Made by a program: the position numbers and the translations under genes | Notes under the pieces: generated by a model | The model's input: the letters and a program-made list of their open reading frames with translations, nothing else | Told to the model about the DNA's origin: nothing | Database searches by the model: none | Shown: in pieces, positions 1-7,953 of the stretch | Position numbering within the stretch: the first letter of the stretch is position 1 | Layout of the letters: every line of letters begins with the position of its first letter | DNA from: CAYFJO01 sp964343305 | GTDB lineage: Bacteria; Planctomycetota; Planctomycetia; Pirellulales; Pirellulaceae | Reading direction: 5' to 3' | NCBI GenBank assembly: GCA_964343305.1 | Contig: CAYFJO010000040.1 | Span: 1 to 43,638 of the forward strand | Length of the DNA: 43,638 nt

Positions 1-1
1 T

Positions 2-1741
2 GAACTTGCTCGGCGCGGGTCTCCCGACCCCGCCGATGGTTCGACCGAAGGTCTCCCACCGGAGCGTACTCCAGATTTTGGAGACCTACGGTCGGTCGAC
101 AGTGCGGGGTCAGGAGACCCGCGCACAGCGTCTAAATCGACAAGAGAAATCTCGCTCGCGCTGTACAACAAGATTGGCCTTACCGACAGTCGCCACGCAC
201 ACAATCCTTGGCTGCAGGAACTTCCCGATCCGGTCACGAAGGCGACGTGGGACAACTATGTTTGCGTATCTGCCGAAGCCGCAAAAGACCTTGGCGTTTC
301 AGACGGCGATGTTGTTCGTGTTGAAGCCGACGGCCAGAGTGTCGAATTGCCCGCGCTCATTCAGCCAGGACAGCATGATCGCGTTGTTGCAATCGCGCTG
401 AACTATGGCGTCAAGGGAACTGACCGTTTCGCAAACATCCATCCGCAGTGGCTCGAAGCCACACCAACAGTTGCGAAGGGAGAGACGGTTGGGGAGAATG
501 TCGCCGGGTTCATTCAGCCTCGCGACGGTCAACTTCAATACACTCGTGCGGATGTCAAGATAACGAAGGCTGTCCCATTCCGCCGTCACGACATTGCGAC
601 GACGCAAAGATACAATTCGCTCGAATTGCCGCTAAACGTTGCTCCACCTGGGGCCGAAGTCCGTGATCCAATTCAAGAGACGGTGCTGGCAGCGTTTCAA
701 AATAATCCGCATGCAGGAGCCCCGCATCACCATGAATTTGGCGATGAACAACTCTGGGCGGAAGACCATCCGAAGGACCGACACTGGTGGGGCATGACGA
801 TCGATCTGAACAAGTGCACGGGGTGTTCCGCGTGTTTGATCGCTTGTCAGTCGGAGAACAACGTGCCGGTCGTGGGCAAAGACGAAGTACGGCGGCAGCG
901 CGAGATGCACTGGATTCGCATCGATCGGTATTACGCAGGCGAAGGCGACGATGTCCACGTCTCGCAACAGCCGATGATGTGCCAACACTGCGACAACGCT
1001 CCGTGTGAGACGGTTTGTCCCGTGCTGGCAACGATTCACAGCGAAGAGGGGCTGAACGAACAAGCGTACAACCGCTGCGTCGGCACGCGGTATTGTGCGA
1101 ACAACTGTCCGTACAAAGTGCGTCGCTTCAATTGGTTCGACTATCCGCACGACGATGACTTACAGAATCTTGCGCTCAATCCGGACGTGACCGTGCGAAC
1201 GCGCGGCGTGATGGAAAAATGCTCGATGTGCGTGCAGCGGATCAAAGACGGCAAGATCGAAGCGAAACGACTCGGTATTCCGTTGGCGGACGGGGTGATA
1301 AATACTGCGTGCCAGCAATCGTGTCCTGCCCAGGCGATTACCTTTGGCGATATGAATGATCTGAAGTTGTTGTTCAGCGTCCCCTTCGATCCCAAAAACG
1401 CAGAGAACATGCGGGATAAGCTAGATCTAGACGCGCGACGAGTTTCAGATTCCTTGAGGAAGCAGTTTCAAGACATCAATAAGCAACTGCCAGAAGATGT
1501 CTGGGTTTCTGTTCTCGAAGAGGGTCGTGAGTGGCGAATCATCGCCGAAAGCAGGGGGTTCATCATACGACTGTCTGTCGGGACGCTGGACACTTACGAA
1601 GAGAGTCGTGTCCGCACCAGCTTGGCCGATCCGCGTCGTTACGGAGTGCTCGAAGAATTCAACTTCCGACCGAGCGTGTCGTATCTACGCGTTGTGAAGA
1701 ACAGCGACGAACACCACGAAGAGGATGGCGCTCATGGCTGA
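2..1741 (+). CDS. actB: Alternative complex III iron-sulfur subunit ActB, C-terminal part (5' end outside window)
   Basis: ActB is the periplasm-facing molybdopterin-oxidoreductase-like/Fe-S subunit of alternative complex III, which oxidises quinol and passes electrons to cytochrome c or an oxidase. The frame is open from base 2, so the N-terminal half lies off the window. After an unusual segment (bases 13-124, see the repeat entry) comes the family's WLQELPDP...WDN block of the molybdopterin-like C-terminal domain. It is followed by a four-cluster ferredoxin domain: CTGCSACLIAC, CQHCDNAPCETVCP, CVGTRYCANNCP, CSMC and CQQSCP. This arrangement and the following actC-actD-actE-actF order make the assignment firm. 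The stop overlaps the start of actC. The gene is presumably the second of the operon, after the multiheme actA, which is not visible here. The odd feature is the in-frame hairpin element near the left edge. Confidence 0.93.
   Translation, partial: ELARRGSPDPADGSTEGLPPERTPDFGDLRSVDSAGSGDPRTASKSTREISLALYNKIGLTDSRHAHNPWLQELPDPVTKATWDNYVCVSAEAAKDLGVSDGDVVRVEADGQSVELPALIQPGQHDRVVAIALNYGVKGTDRFANIHPQWLEATPTVAKGETVGENVAGFIQPRDGQLQYTRADVKITKAVPFRRHDIATTQRYNSLELPLNVAPPGAEVRDPIQETVLAAFQNNPHAGAPHHHEFGDEQLWAEDHPKDRHWWGMTIDLNKCTGCSACLIACQSENNVPVVGKDEVRRQREMHWIRIDRYYAGEGDDVHVSQQPMMCQHCDNAPCETVCPVLATIHSEEGLNEQAYNRCVGTRYCANNCPYKVRRFNWFDYPHDDDLQNLALNPDVTVRTRGVMEKCSMCVQRIKDGKIEAKRLGIPLADGVINTACQQSCPAQAITFGDMNDLKLLFSVPFDPKNAENMRDKLDLDARRVSDSLRKQFQDINKQLPEDVWVSVLEEGREWRIIAESRGFIIRLSVGTLDTYEESRVRTSLADPRRYGVLEEFNFRPSVSYLRVVKNSDEHHEEDGAHG
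13..124. repeat. 112-bp nested palindromic element inside actB
   Basis: Outer arms at 13-33 and 104-124 are inverted copies with 20 of 21 bases matching. An inner imperfect pair (about 41-56 and 80-100, sharing TCGACCG and GGTCTCC) lies inside them, and a small GGAG/CTCC hairpin sits at 61-72. The whole could fold into one long cruciform or RNA hairpin. It is read in the actB frame without a stop, adding a Gly/Ser/Pro/Asp/Arg-rich stretch of about 37 residues just before the conserved molybdopterin-like domain. The form is that of a miniature inverted-repeat or REP-like element that has entered a gene in a tolerated frame. Whether related copies exist elsewhere in the genome cannot be seen here. 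Confidence 0.8.
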
Positions 1742-3125
1742 TGTTGACACGTCACTTCGACCGCCGTTGATCACGGGCGACAAAACGCTCAGTGATGTGA
1801 CGCGCGACATTTGCGCCCCGATGGATCGCAAACCGACCGGATTGTGGTGGGCCGCGTTTGCCGTGTCCTTCACAGCATTAGTGATCGGTGTCGCGGCCGT
1901 TTGGTATCAAATCGCGACTGGCATCGGCACATGGGGATTGAACAAGACGGTCGGTTGGGCATTCGACATTACCAACTTTGTGTTTTGGGTCGGAATCGGC
2001 CACGCGGGCACATTGATTTCAGCCGTGCTGTTTTTGTTTCGCCAGAAGTGGCGAACTGCGGTGAATCGATCCGCGGAAGCGATGACGATTTTCGCGGTGA
2101 TCTGCGCGGGCATCTTTCCGCTGATCCACATGGGCCGCACATGGTTGTTCTTCTGGATGCTTCCCTATCCCAATACGCGCGGGCCGCTGTGGGTGAACTT
2201 CAAGTCGCCGCTGTTGTGGGACGTGTTTGCGATCGGCACTTACCTGCTCATTTCCGCTGTCTTTTGGTACATCGGCTTGCTGCCGGATCTGGCCAGCGTT
2301 CGTGATCGCAGCGAGCCTGGTTGGCGGAAGCGAATCATGTCGATTCTTTGTCTCGGTTGGGATGGCTCGGCGCGGACGTGGCATCGGTATGAAACGGTCT
2401 ACATGCTCTTGGCCGGTTTGGCGACGCCGTTGGTGTTTTCCGTACACTCGATCGTCAGCATGGACTTTGCCACGTCGATCATCCCTGGTTGGCACACGAC
2501 GATCTTTCCGCCGTACTTTGTCGCTGGGGCGATCTTCAGCGGATTGGCGATGGTGCTAACGCTGATGATCATTGCCCGCAAAGTGATGAATCTGCAAGAA
2601 TACATCACACCAACGCACGTCGACAGAATGTGTAAGCTCATGTTGGCGATGGGCTGCATTGTCGGTTTCGCTTACGCCACGGAATTCTTTACGGCTTTTT
2701 ACAGTGGCAACGCGTACGAACAGTTCTTGTTCATGAACCGGGCGCTTGGTCCGTTCTGCCTGGCGTACTGGACAATGGTGACGTGCAACGTGGTCATCCC
2801 GCAACTGTTATGGTCGCCGCGTATTCGAGCGTCTTTGCCGGCGGTGTTTGTGATCGCGATCTTTGTCAACATTGGCATGTGGTTCGAGCGATTCGTGATC
2901 ATTGTGACGAGCCTGCATCGCGATTTCTTGCCGTCGAGTTGGGCGAGTTATTTTCCAACGACGATTGAAATCGCCACGCTGGTGGGAAGTTTCGGATTGT
3001 TCTTCACGTGTTTCCTGATCTTCTGCCGCATTTTGCCCGTGATTGCAATTGCCGAAGTCAAAGGTGCCGCGCATTTGAAAAAGCGTGAGTCGGCCGAGAC
3101 CGCCACCGAGGAGAGAGCCGCATGA
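1734..3125 (+). CDS. actC: Alternative complex III NrfD-like membrane subunit ActC
   Basis: ActC is the larger quinol-binding, NrfD/PsrC-family integral membrane subunit of alternative complex III. The 463-residue product has about ten hydrophobic segments, as expected for the family, with a cytoplasmic-looking polar N terminus. The start at 1734 is preferred because AGAGG at 1720-1724 sits nine bases upstream. An in-frame ATG at 1725 is directly against that motif and less likely. Either start overlaps the end of actB, and the 3' end overlaps actD by four bases (ATGA), so translation is probably coupled. Nothing in the sequence looks damaged. The call rests on the NrfD-like topology and on position between actB and actD. 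Confidence 0.93.
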   Translation: MADVDTSLRPPLITGDKTLSDVTRDICAPMDRKPTGLWWAAFAVSFTALVIGVAAVWYQIATGIGTWGLNKTVGWAFDITNFVFWVGIGHAGTLISAVLFLFRQKWRTAVNRSAEAMTIFAVICAGIFPLIHMGRTWLFFWMLPYPNTRGPLWVNFKSPLLWDVFAIGTYLLISAVFWYIGLLPDLASVRDRSEPGWRKRIMSILCLGWDGSARTWHRYETVYMLLAGLATPLVFSVHSIVSMDFATSIIPGWHTTIFPPYFVAGAIFSGLAMVLTLMIIARKVMNLQEYITPTHVDRMCKLMLAMGCIVGFAYATEFFTAFYSGNAYEQFLFMNRALGPFCLAYWTMVTCNVVIPQLLWSPRIRASLPAVFVIAIFVNIGMWFERFVIIVTSLHRDFLPSSWASYFPTTIEIATLVGSFGLFFTCFLIFCRILPVIAIAEVKGAAHLKKRESAETATEERAA

Positions 3126-3658
3126 GTGATCGCATCTTGCTGGCGACGTTTGAACACGAAGACGACTTGCTCGCCGCTACCAATGCCGTGCGCGAGCGTG
3201 GTTTGAAGATCATCGATGCATTCACGCCCTACGCTGTGCATGGACTCGATCGAGCGATGGGCCTGCGACCGTCGCGGCTGACTTGGGTGTGCTTCATTTG
3301 CGGGATGATTGGCGCGCTGGGCATGTTGTGGTTTGAGAATTGGACAGCGTCGGTTGACTGGGCAATCGATGTAGGTGGCAAGCCTTGGAATTCGCTGCCG
3401 TCGGATGTGCCGGTGGCCTTCGAAGCGGCGGTGCTGTTGGCTGGTTTTGGCAGCGTCTTTGCGTTGTTCTTTGTCGCTCGTCTGTTCCCAGGCAAGCGTG
3501 CCCATGTCGTGAACCCGCGTGTGACCGATGATCGTTTTGTACTCGTGATCAGTGAATCGGATGCCGCCTTTGACGCGGCCGAGGTAAGGCGACTGATGCT
3601 CGAACACCACGCGATTGAAACTGAAGAGGAACTTTCGTCCAAAGAAGGCGACGTTTGA
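3122..3658 (+). CDS. actD: Alternative complex III membrane subunit ActD (DUF3341)
   Basis: This 178-residue protein has the DUF3341 pattern: a polar N-terminal domain of about 55 residues with a ferredoxin-like feel (ATFEHEDDLLAA, then GL.I.DAFTPYAVHGLD), two membrane helices (roughly residues 58-75 and 98-118), and a short C-terminal domain. ActD is a small structural subunit that packs against the NrfD-like subunits of alternative complex III. It overlaps actC by four bases and actE by one base, so the five genes are almost certainly one transcript with coupled translation. Its length is typical of the family. Confidence 0.92.
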   Translation: MSDRILLATFEHEDDLLAATNAVRERGLKIIDAFTPYAVHGLDRAMGLRPSRLTWVCFICGMIGALGMLWFENWTASVDWAIDVGGKPWNSLPSDVPVAFEAAVLLAGFGSVFALFFVARLFPGKRAHVVNPRVTDDRFVLVISESDAAFDAAEVRRLMLEHHAIETEEELSSKEGDV

Positions 3659-4305
3659 TGATGGGACGAGTGAACATTTTTCTGTCGTTGCTGTTGGTTG
3701 CGGTCGTCGTTTTGACGACGGTCGTTCGCGTCGACCATTCTCAGCCGAATTATGAGTTTTGGCCCGACATGAAATACACGCCGGCCTGGACGGCCTACGA
3801 AGCGAATCCAAAGCTTGCCGACGGGCGGACGCTGCAGCCACCAGTCGAAAACACGATCGCGCGTGGAGAATTGCCTCAAAAGGAACTAGACAATCCATAT
3901 GACATGAGTGCGCCAGCCGACCCGCCGCCGACCGACGAAGAAAGAAAACAACAAGCCGCAGCTCAAAAACGCCTCAGTGACTCGGTGCAACGTGGCGGCG
4001 AGACGTATCGCGTGTTCTGCATCAGTTGCCACGGCCCAAGCGGCGCCGGCGATGGCCCGGTTTCGAGGCGCGGGTTGGCGTCGCCATCGTTGTTGACAGA
4101 CAAGTCACAGAAACTCGACGATCTAAAGCTGTTCGAAATCGTGACGAAAGGATACGACACCCAGACCTGGCCGAAGAGCATGCCACCGTTTGCCGCCCAG
4201 CTTTCGCGCGATCGTCGATGGGACGTGGTCAACTACGTCAACGACCTGCAGAAGAAAGCGGCACCCGAAAAAACCAACGTCGAAGAAGTTTCAAAGTCGG
4301 AGTAA
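3658..4305 (+). CDS. actE: Alternative complex III monoheme cytochrome c subunit ActE
   Basis: The 215-residue product has an N-terminal membrane helix (residues about 5-24), which serves as signal or anchor, and a periplasmic cytochrome c domain with one heme motif, CISCH at residues 121-125. A methionine in KSMPPF is the probable sixth heme ligand. ActE carries electrons within or away from alternative complex III. The first ATG overlaps the actD stop (TGATG), and a second ATG follows at once at 3661; a TTG at 3655 is less likely. A Pro/Glu/Gln-rich linker precedes the heme domain. The stop is four bases before the actF start, with GGAG of the actF ribosome site inside the last codons. Confidence 0.92.
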   Translation: MMGRVNIFLSLLLVAVVVLTTVVRVDHSQPNYEFWPDMKYTPAWTAYEANPKLADGRTLQPPVENTIARGELPQKELDNPYDMSAPADPPPTDEERKQQAAAQKRLSDSVQRGGETYRVFCISCHGPSGAGDGPVSRRGLASPSLLTDKSQKLDDLKLFEIVTKGYDTQTWPKSMPPFAAQLSRDRRWDVVNYVNDLQKKAAPEKTNVEEVSKSE

Positions 4306-4309
4306 TCGC

Positions 4310-5497
4310 ATGACAACCGGTGCTTTACCAAATCAGCAACGCCAGCTTCTTTGTTGGGCGATCGTTGGCGCACTGGTGCTGGCGTGCGGATTCGGATTTG
4401 CGCCAGAGCGCACTTGGAGCAATTTGTTGATCGCTGCGTTTTATCTGCTGACCATCGCACTGGGTGGTGCCGTCTTTTTGGCACTCACGTATATCTCCGG
4501 CGCAGGTTGGCACGTGGCCTTTCGTCGAGTGCCCGAAGCGATGGCGCGCATTTTGCCGCTGGCCGGAGCCGCAATGCTGGTGGTTCTCGGCGTCAGGATG
4601 CATGACTACGGCTGGCACCACGGGGAAGGCGACGTAGGAACGTTTTGGTTTAAGGAACTTTGGTTGACCCCCTCGTTCTGGGCAACACGCGCCGTCGTCT
4701 ACGTTTTACTCTGGAGTTTCATGGCGGGACGTCTCGTTGCTCGTTCGCAGCAGCAGGACGAATCTGGCGACGCCGCAATCTCTGAAAGCAACACGCGCTT
4801 GTCTGCTTTGTTCCTCATCGTTTATGCGATCACATTCTCGCTGGCCAGCGTCGACTGGATCATGGCTCTGGAGCCAATGTGGTTCAGCACCATGTGGGGC
4901 GTCTATAACTTCGCAGGCATGATCCAGGCAGCGTTAGCAGTTGTCATCATCTTGGGACTGTTGTTTAGATCTAAGAACGAACCACTGCACGGCGTTTTCA
5001 ACGACGAACATTTGCATGATCTCGGCAAGCTGCTGATGGGCTTTAGTTGCTTTTGGATGTACATCTGGTTCAGCCAATACATGTTGATTTGGTACTCGAA
5101 TATCCCTGAAGAGACATCGTATTTCATCAGCCGGACGAAGGGACCTTGGGGACCGGTCGTGGTCGTGGCAATCGTCGTAAATTGGATCATTCCGTTTTTC
5201 GTGCTGCTGCCAAAGGCCGCCAAGCGAAACGCTGGAGTGATGATGAAGATCGCCGTTGTTGTGTTGATCGGTCGCTGGATAGACCTTTATCTGATGGTTT
5301 TCCCTGCGTCGCCTTTTGACACGGCAGATGTTCCGTTTGGCAGCGCGCCCGTCTTTGGAATTTGGGAAGTCGGCGCGATTGCTTGCTTGATTGGGGTCGT
5401 TGGATGCCTGTTACTGCGCTGCTTTGGCGCTTCTAACTCGGTTCCGCGAAACGACCCGTTCCTTTCGGAAAGCCTAAACTATCACGCCGACGGGTAA
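4310..5497 (+). CDS. actF: Alternative complex III NrfD-like membrane subunit ActF
   Basis: ActF is the second, NrfD-related polytopic subunit of alternative complex III. The 395-residue product has about ten membrane segments and the family's charged loops (SNIPEETSYF, GPWGPV). The frame is open farther upstream to 4190, but the start at 4310 is chosen because it follows the actE stop directly, has GGAG eight bases ahead, and begins just before the first membrane helix. It is the last gene of the operon visible here. The sco and cytochrome oxidase genes that often follow actF are absent; the next recognisable gene is a small unrelated one on the other strand. Confidence 0.92.
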   Translation: MTTGALPNQQRQLLCWAIVGALVLACGFGFAPERTWSNLLIAAFYLLTIALGGAVFLALTYISGAGWHVAFRRVPEAMARILPLAGAAMLVVLGVRMHDYGWHHGEGDVGTFWFKELWLTPSFWATRAVVYVLLWSFMAGRLVARSQQQDESGDAAISESNTRLSALFLIVYAITFSLASVDWIMALEPMWFSTMWGVYNFAGMIQAALAVVIILGLLFRSKNEPLHGVFNDEHLHDLGKLLMGFSCFWMYIWFSQYMLIWYSNIPEETSYFISRTKGPWGPVVVVAIVVNWIIPFFVLLPKAAKRNAGVMMKIAVVVLIGRWIDLYLMVFPASPFDTADVPFGSAPVFGIWEVGAIACLIGVVGCLLLRCFGASNSVPRNDPFLSESLNYHADG

Positions 5498-5599
5498 TGT
5501 CGCCTCAACGAAGCGACGATCCATCAAGGCAAGAAGGAATGGGTTCGCATCACCAAGTGGGAGATATTCGCGGCCGGCGCTTGACGTATGCCGTTGCCA

Positions 5600-5653
5600 G
5601 TTGCTGGAGTCCAGGCTTTAGCCCGTCATTGCAGCCTGAAGGCTGTACTCCAA
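5600..5653. repeat. Imperfect inverted repeat after actF
   Basis: Arms at 5600-5622 (GTTGCTGGAGTCCAGG...) and 5633-5653 (...GTACTCCAAC) are imperfect inverted copies, sharing the GGAGTaCAGcCTT core. The element lies about 100 bases past the actF stop and could act as an mRNA-stabilising hairpin or weak terminator. The frame that runs across it (5497-5736) has no family features and is not taken as a gene. Confidence 0.6.
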
Positions 5654-5753
5654 CGGACATTTCGAAGTGGCGGCGGCATAGAATCGCGACGCGTAAGAGA
5701 CGAGACGGAAAAAACGGGCGTTTCGGTCGGACCTGATGATCGCGTTTTGTCAG

Positions 5754-5969
5754 CTACGATTTAACAGGTTCCGTGTCCGAGGAATCCTTACTTGTGTTGT
5801 CGTGTGTGTCGCGAGAGTTTTTTGCGTCGTACTCGTCTGACAGCATCGATGGACACATTTCCTGAACGCCGCACTGTTCACACACGATGTGAACCAGGTC
5901 CGAACTGCTGAGCTTCAGTCCTTCATCTTCGCATAGCTGATAGAGCTTTTTGACGTGAACGCAGATCAT
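5754..5969 (-). CDS. Small Cys-containing protein, possible metal binder
   Basis: This is a 71-residue protein with no recognised function. The start at 5969 is chosen because the conserved-looking part begins there (MICVHVKKLYQLCEDEGLK), whereas the upstream extension to 6032 is basic and low in complexity. Cysteines fall in a suggestive pattern: C3, C13, then VCEQC and an MC pair around residues 29-39, compatible with one zinc site or thiol chemistry. The final 20 residues are acidic and polar. It stands alone between the ACIII operon and a long non-coding stretch. It could also be a remnant, but the Cys spacing and the SSDLVHIVC core look like a real small domain. Confidence 0.6.
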   Translation of the reverse strand: MICVHVKKLYQLCEDEGLKLSSSDLVHIVCEQCGVQEMCPSMLSDEYDAKNSRDTHDNTSKDSSDTEPVKS

Positions 5970-6032
5970 GGCTTTACTCCGTGAGGTTCTGGTTTTGCGG
6001 CTGGACGGTCCGACTTTGCAAGATTGTAGCAA

Positions 6033-6692
6033 ATGCGTAAGAATATGCGCAACCGCGCATGTAGGCCCCGCGATCTTCCGGATTGTTCACGAGGTAGTTT
6101 GTGATCGTCGCAATATCAATCGCAAAAGCAGGTTGCGGCTATCTTACCTAAAACGCCGCGCGGATCGGACAGAAAAATGAATGCTGCCTCCTAATCTTTC
6201 TGTCCCCTAATTTTTCTGTCCAAAGGAATTCCCTTTGGTTGCGCCCTGCTCCCGCGGCGCAAGCTCTTCGTTCCTCTGTGCTGTCCGATTAACTTTGGCC
6301 ATATGAGTCATGAATAATCCGCGATCTCTTTTCGTGAACGCCTTCCAGAAAAATCAATTTCGTGACACGATAGCACGGGAAAAATCTCGTTCGACACCGT
6401 TCAATGTGCGTATCGTCCCGATCGCGCGCTGATACGCACACGACAGTGCAAGTCACCGCACAACAGCAGTTCCGCAAAGCGTTCCTAATCGCTTGTGGTC
6501 CGGGGAATTAACATGGCCGCTGTCTGTTGAAGTGATGTTCGGCAGTGGCTTGGGACGATGTTTGCGATTTCCCCGATCAAGACGCCGCGAACACATCCAA
6601 CCACCTGAATCCCCAGTTCGCGGCATACGCAGCAGTTCGGTTGTTGTTTACAATCGGGGCTGCCACCCTAAAAACAACAAGGAGCACGCGTA
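6033..6692. other. 660-bp intergenic stretch without a supportable gene
   Basis: No open frame here has gene-like composition or a recognisable family; the 62-codon minus-strand frame at 6289-6477 is Cys/Arg-rich noise. It holds a small perfect hairpin (ATGCGC-AACC-GCGCAT near 6043-6060), the GACAGAAA repeats described separately, and a palindrome AAAGGAATTCCCTTT at about 6222-6236. The last ~60 bases should hold the promoter of the small membrane protein at 6693. Confidence 0.5.
6167..6221. repeat. Tandem and inverted GGACAGAAA repeats
   Basis: GGACAGAAAAAT at 6167-6178 is the exact inverse of ATTTTTCTGTCC at 6210-6221. The right arm is itself the second of two near-identical 15-base direct copies (CTAATcTTTCTGTCC at 6191-6205 and CTAATtTTTCTGTCC at 6207-6221). 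The pattern looks like a short dispersed repeat rather than a regulatory site. No transposase is nearby. Confidence 0.65.
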
Positions 6693-6878
6693 ATGGCCGT
6701 GACTAGTCGAGCTGATCAACCCGTCTTCAAAAAGGCGTTCGATCCGAAGACGCAAAACGAACTACTTGATGAGGACCATTTTGCATGGAAAAGTGTTTGC
6801 ACAGTCCTGATCGCAATCGTTTGCATGGGATTGGTGATTGGGATCGTTGGCGTGACGTTTTCGCTGCTCAATTCGTAA
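6693..6878 (+). CDS. Small single-pass membrane protein
   Basis: This 61-residue protein has a polar N-terminal half (residues 1-32, rich in Asp, Glu and Lys) and one membrane helix (about residues 36-58) ending at LLNS. The ribosome site AAGGAG lies about 10 bases before the ATG, which supports real translation. I do not recognise the family. The size and topology suggest a small accessory subunit of a membrane complex or an inner-membrane regulator. It is near the ACIII genes but not in their operon. The next gene, dmeF, converges on it. Confidence 0.7.
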   Translation: MAVTSRADQPVFKKAFDPKTQNELLDEDHFAWKSVCTVLIAIVCMGLVIGIVGVTFSLLNS

Positions 6879-6939
6879 CCGCTCTCTCGTCGAGAGTTTC
6901 CTGGGGAAGATGTCTGGCTTGGTAGGAAAAGCCGCACAT

Positions 6940-7866
6940 TTATTTTGAATCGCCATCCAAGTCGTGCAATTCGACGGTGATGTGAACTAGACCCATGTCT
7001 TGGGGAATGAGACGTTTGTAATCGTAGGCAGGCTTGGGATCTTGAGTCACGATCGAGACGATAACGGCGTAAATGTTGGGACCGATTGACCAGAGATGCA
7101 GATCAGTGACGCTGATGTCATCGTGACTTTCGATACTCACGCGAATCTTGTCGCGAATGTCCTGCGGTCCCTGTCGGTCGAGCAACACGCGGCTCGTCGA
7201 GCGAATCAAGCCGATCGACCACCACGTGACCAGTGTCGCTCCAACGATCCCCATCATTGGGTCCATCCATTGGAGCTGCAAGTACTTTCCAGCGAGCAAC
7301 GCACCAATCGCAAGGACCGATGTCATCGTGTCGGCCAAGACGTGTAAATAGGCCGAGCGAAGATTGTGATCATGATGATCGTGCTCGTCATGAGGTCCAC
7401 TACTATCATGGCCAAGGATGACGACCGAAGCGCCGTTGATTACCAGTCCGATAATGGCGACGAGGATTGCGGAATTGAACGCAATGAAGACAGGATCCAA
7501 GAGCCGATGAATACTCTCCCAAACCATGATCATCGCGAAGACGGCGAGCAAGACGGCACCGGCAAAGCCACCTAGGGAATTGACTTTGCCCGTCCCGAAA
7601 CTGAATTGTGGATCATCGGCGTGGCGACGCGCGTAGATATATGCGAACGCAGAAACCGTCAAAGCCGCCGCGTGCGACGCCATGTGCAGGCCGTCAGCCA
7701 ATAGTGCCATCGACCCATAGGCGATTCCCGCGGCGATTTCGACCACCATCATCGTCGCCGTAATCACGATGACAATGATCGTTCGCAGTTCGCCAGGTTT
7801 TTTCGCGGACTGACCAAACTCGTGGTCGTGTTGCCAATGGTTGACGTCTTTCGAATCGCCGTTCAA
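6940..7866 (-). CDS. dmeF: Cation diffusion facilitator, DmeF-type Co/Ni exporter
   Basis: The 308-residue product is a cation diffusion facilitator that exports divalent metal from the cytoplasm in exchange for protons. It has a His-containing N terminus (HWQHDHEF), six membrane helices, and the two HxxxD-type metal-site motifs ADGLHMASH and HVLADTMTS. A His-rich loop (HDEHDHHDHN) lies between helices 4 and 5, and a short cytoplasmic C-terminal domain follows. The blocks RRHADDPQFSFGTGKV and DHNLRSAYLHVLADTMTSVLAI are characteristic of the DmeF branch, which prefers Co(II)/Ni(II). No metalloregulator is adjacent. Upstream lies a 17-bp palindrome and then the 3' end of the response-regulator gene, 88 bp away on the same strand, so co-transcription is possible. 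Confidence 0.9.
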   Translation of the reverse strand: MNGDSKDVNHWQHDHEFGQSAKKPGELRTIIVIVITATMMVVEIAAGIAYGSMALLADGLHMASHAAALTVSAFAYIYARRHADDPQFSFGTGKVNSLGGFAGAVLLAVFAMIMVWESIHRLLDPVFIAFNSAILVAIIGLVINGASVVILGHDSSGPHDEHDHHDHNLRSAYLHVLADTMTSVLAIGALLAGKYLQLQWMDPMMGIVGATLVTWWSIGLIRSTSRVLLDRQGPQDIRDKIRVSIESHDDISVTDLHLWSIGPNIYAVIVSIVTQDPKPAYDYKRLIPQDMGLVHITVELHDLDGDSK

Positions 7867-7876
7867 TGGATGTCGC

Positions 7877-7893
7877 CTTTCGCTCCGCGAAAG
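7877..7893. repeat. Perfect mini-palindrome CTTTCGC-TCC-GCGAAAG
   Basis: Seven-base arms with a TCC loop lie in the 87-bp gap between the response regulator and dmeF. A half copy, CCGCGAAAGTCG, recurs about 50 bases on, and a close relative, GTTCGC-TCC-GCGAAC, occurs at 10217-10231. It is probably a dispersed mini-repeat; folded into RNA it makes a small stable hairpin. Confidence 0.6.
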
Positions 7894-7953
7894 TCGTGTT
7901 TTAATACGAAGCGTAGCACAGGCTGCACTACCTCACCGCGAAAGTCGACGTTC

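Noticed and set aside
2..346. Idea that actB is broken or frameshifted by the hairpin element
   Set aside because: The actB frame has no stop from base 2 to 1739, and conserved ActB sequence resumes right after the element.
6..401. Open frame at the left edge in another phase
   Set aside because: It overlaps the actB frame and is Arg/Thr-rich without family features; actB is open in its own frame across the same bases.
5497..5736. 79-codon frame after actF
   Set aside because: It runs through an inverted repeat, has no ribosome site and no protein-like composition.
6289..6477. 62-codon minus-strand frame
   Set aside because: Cys/Arg-rich, no ribosome site, no recognisable pattern.
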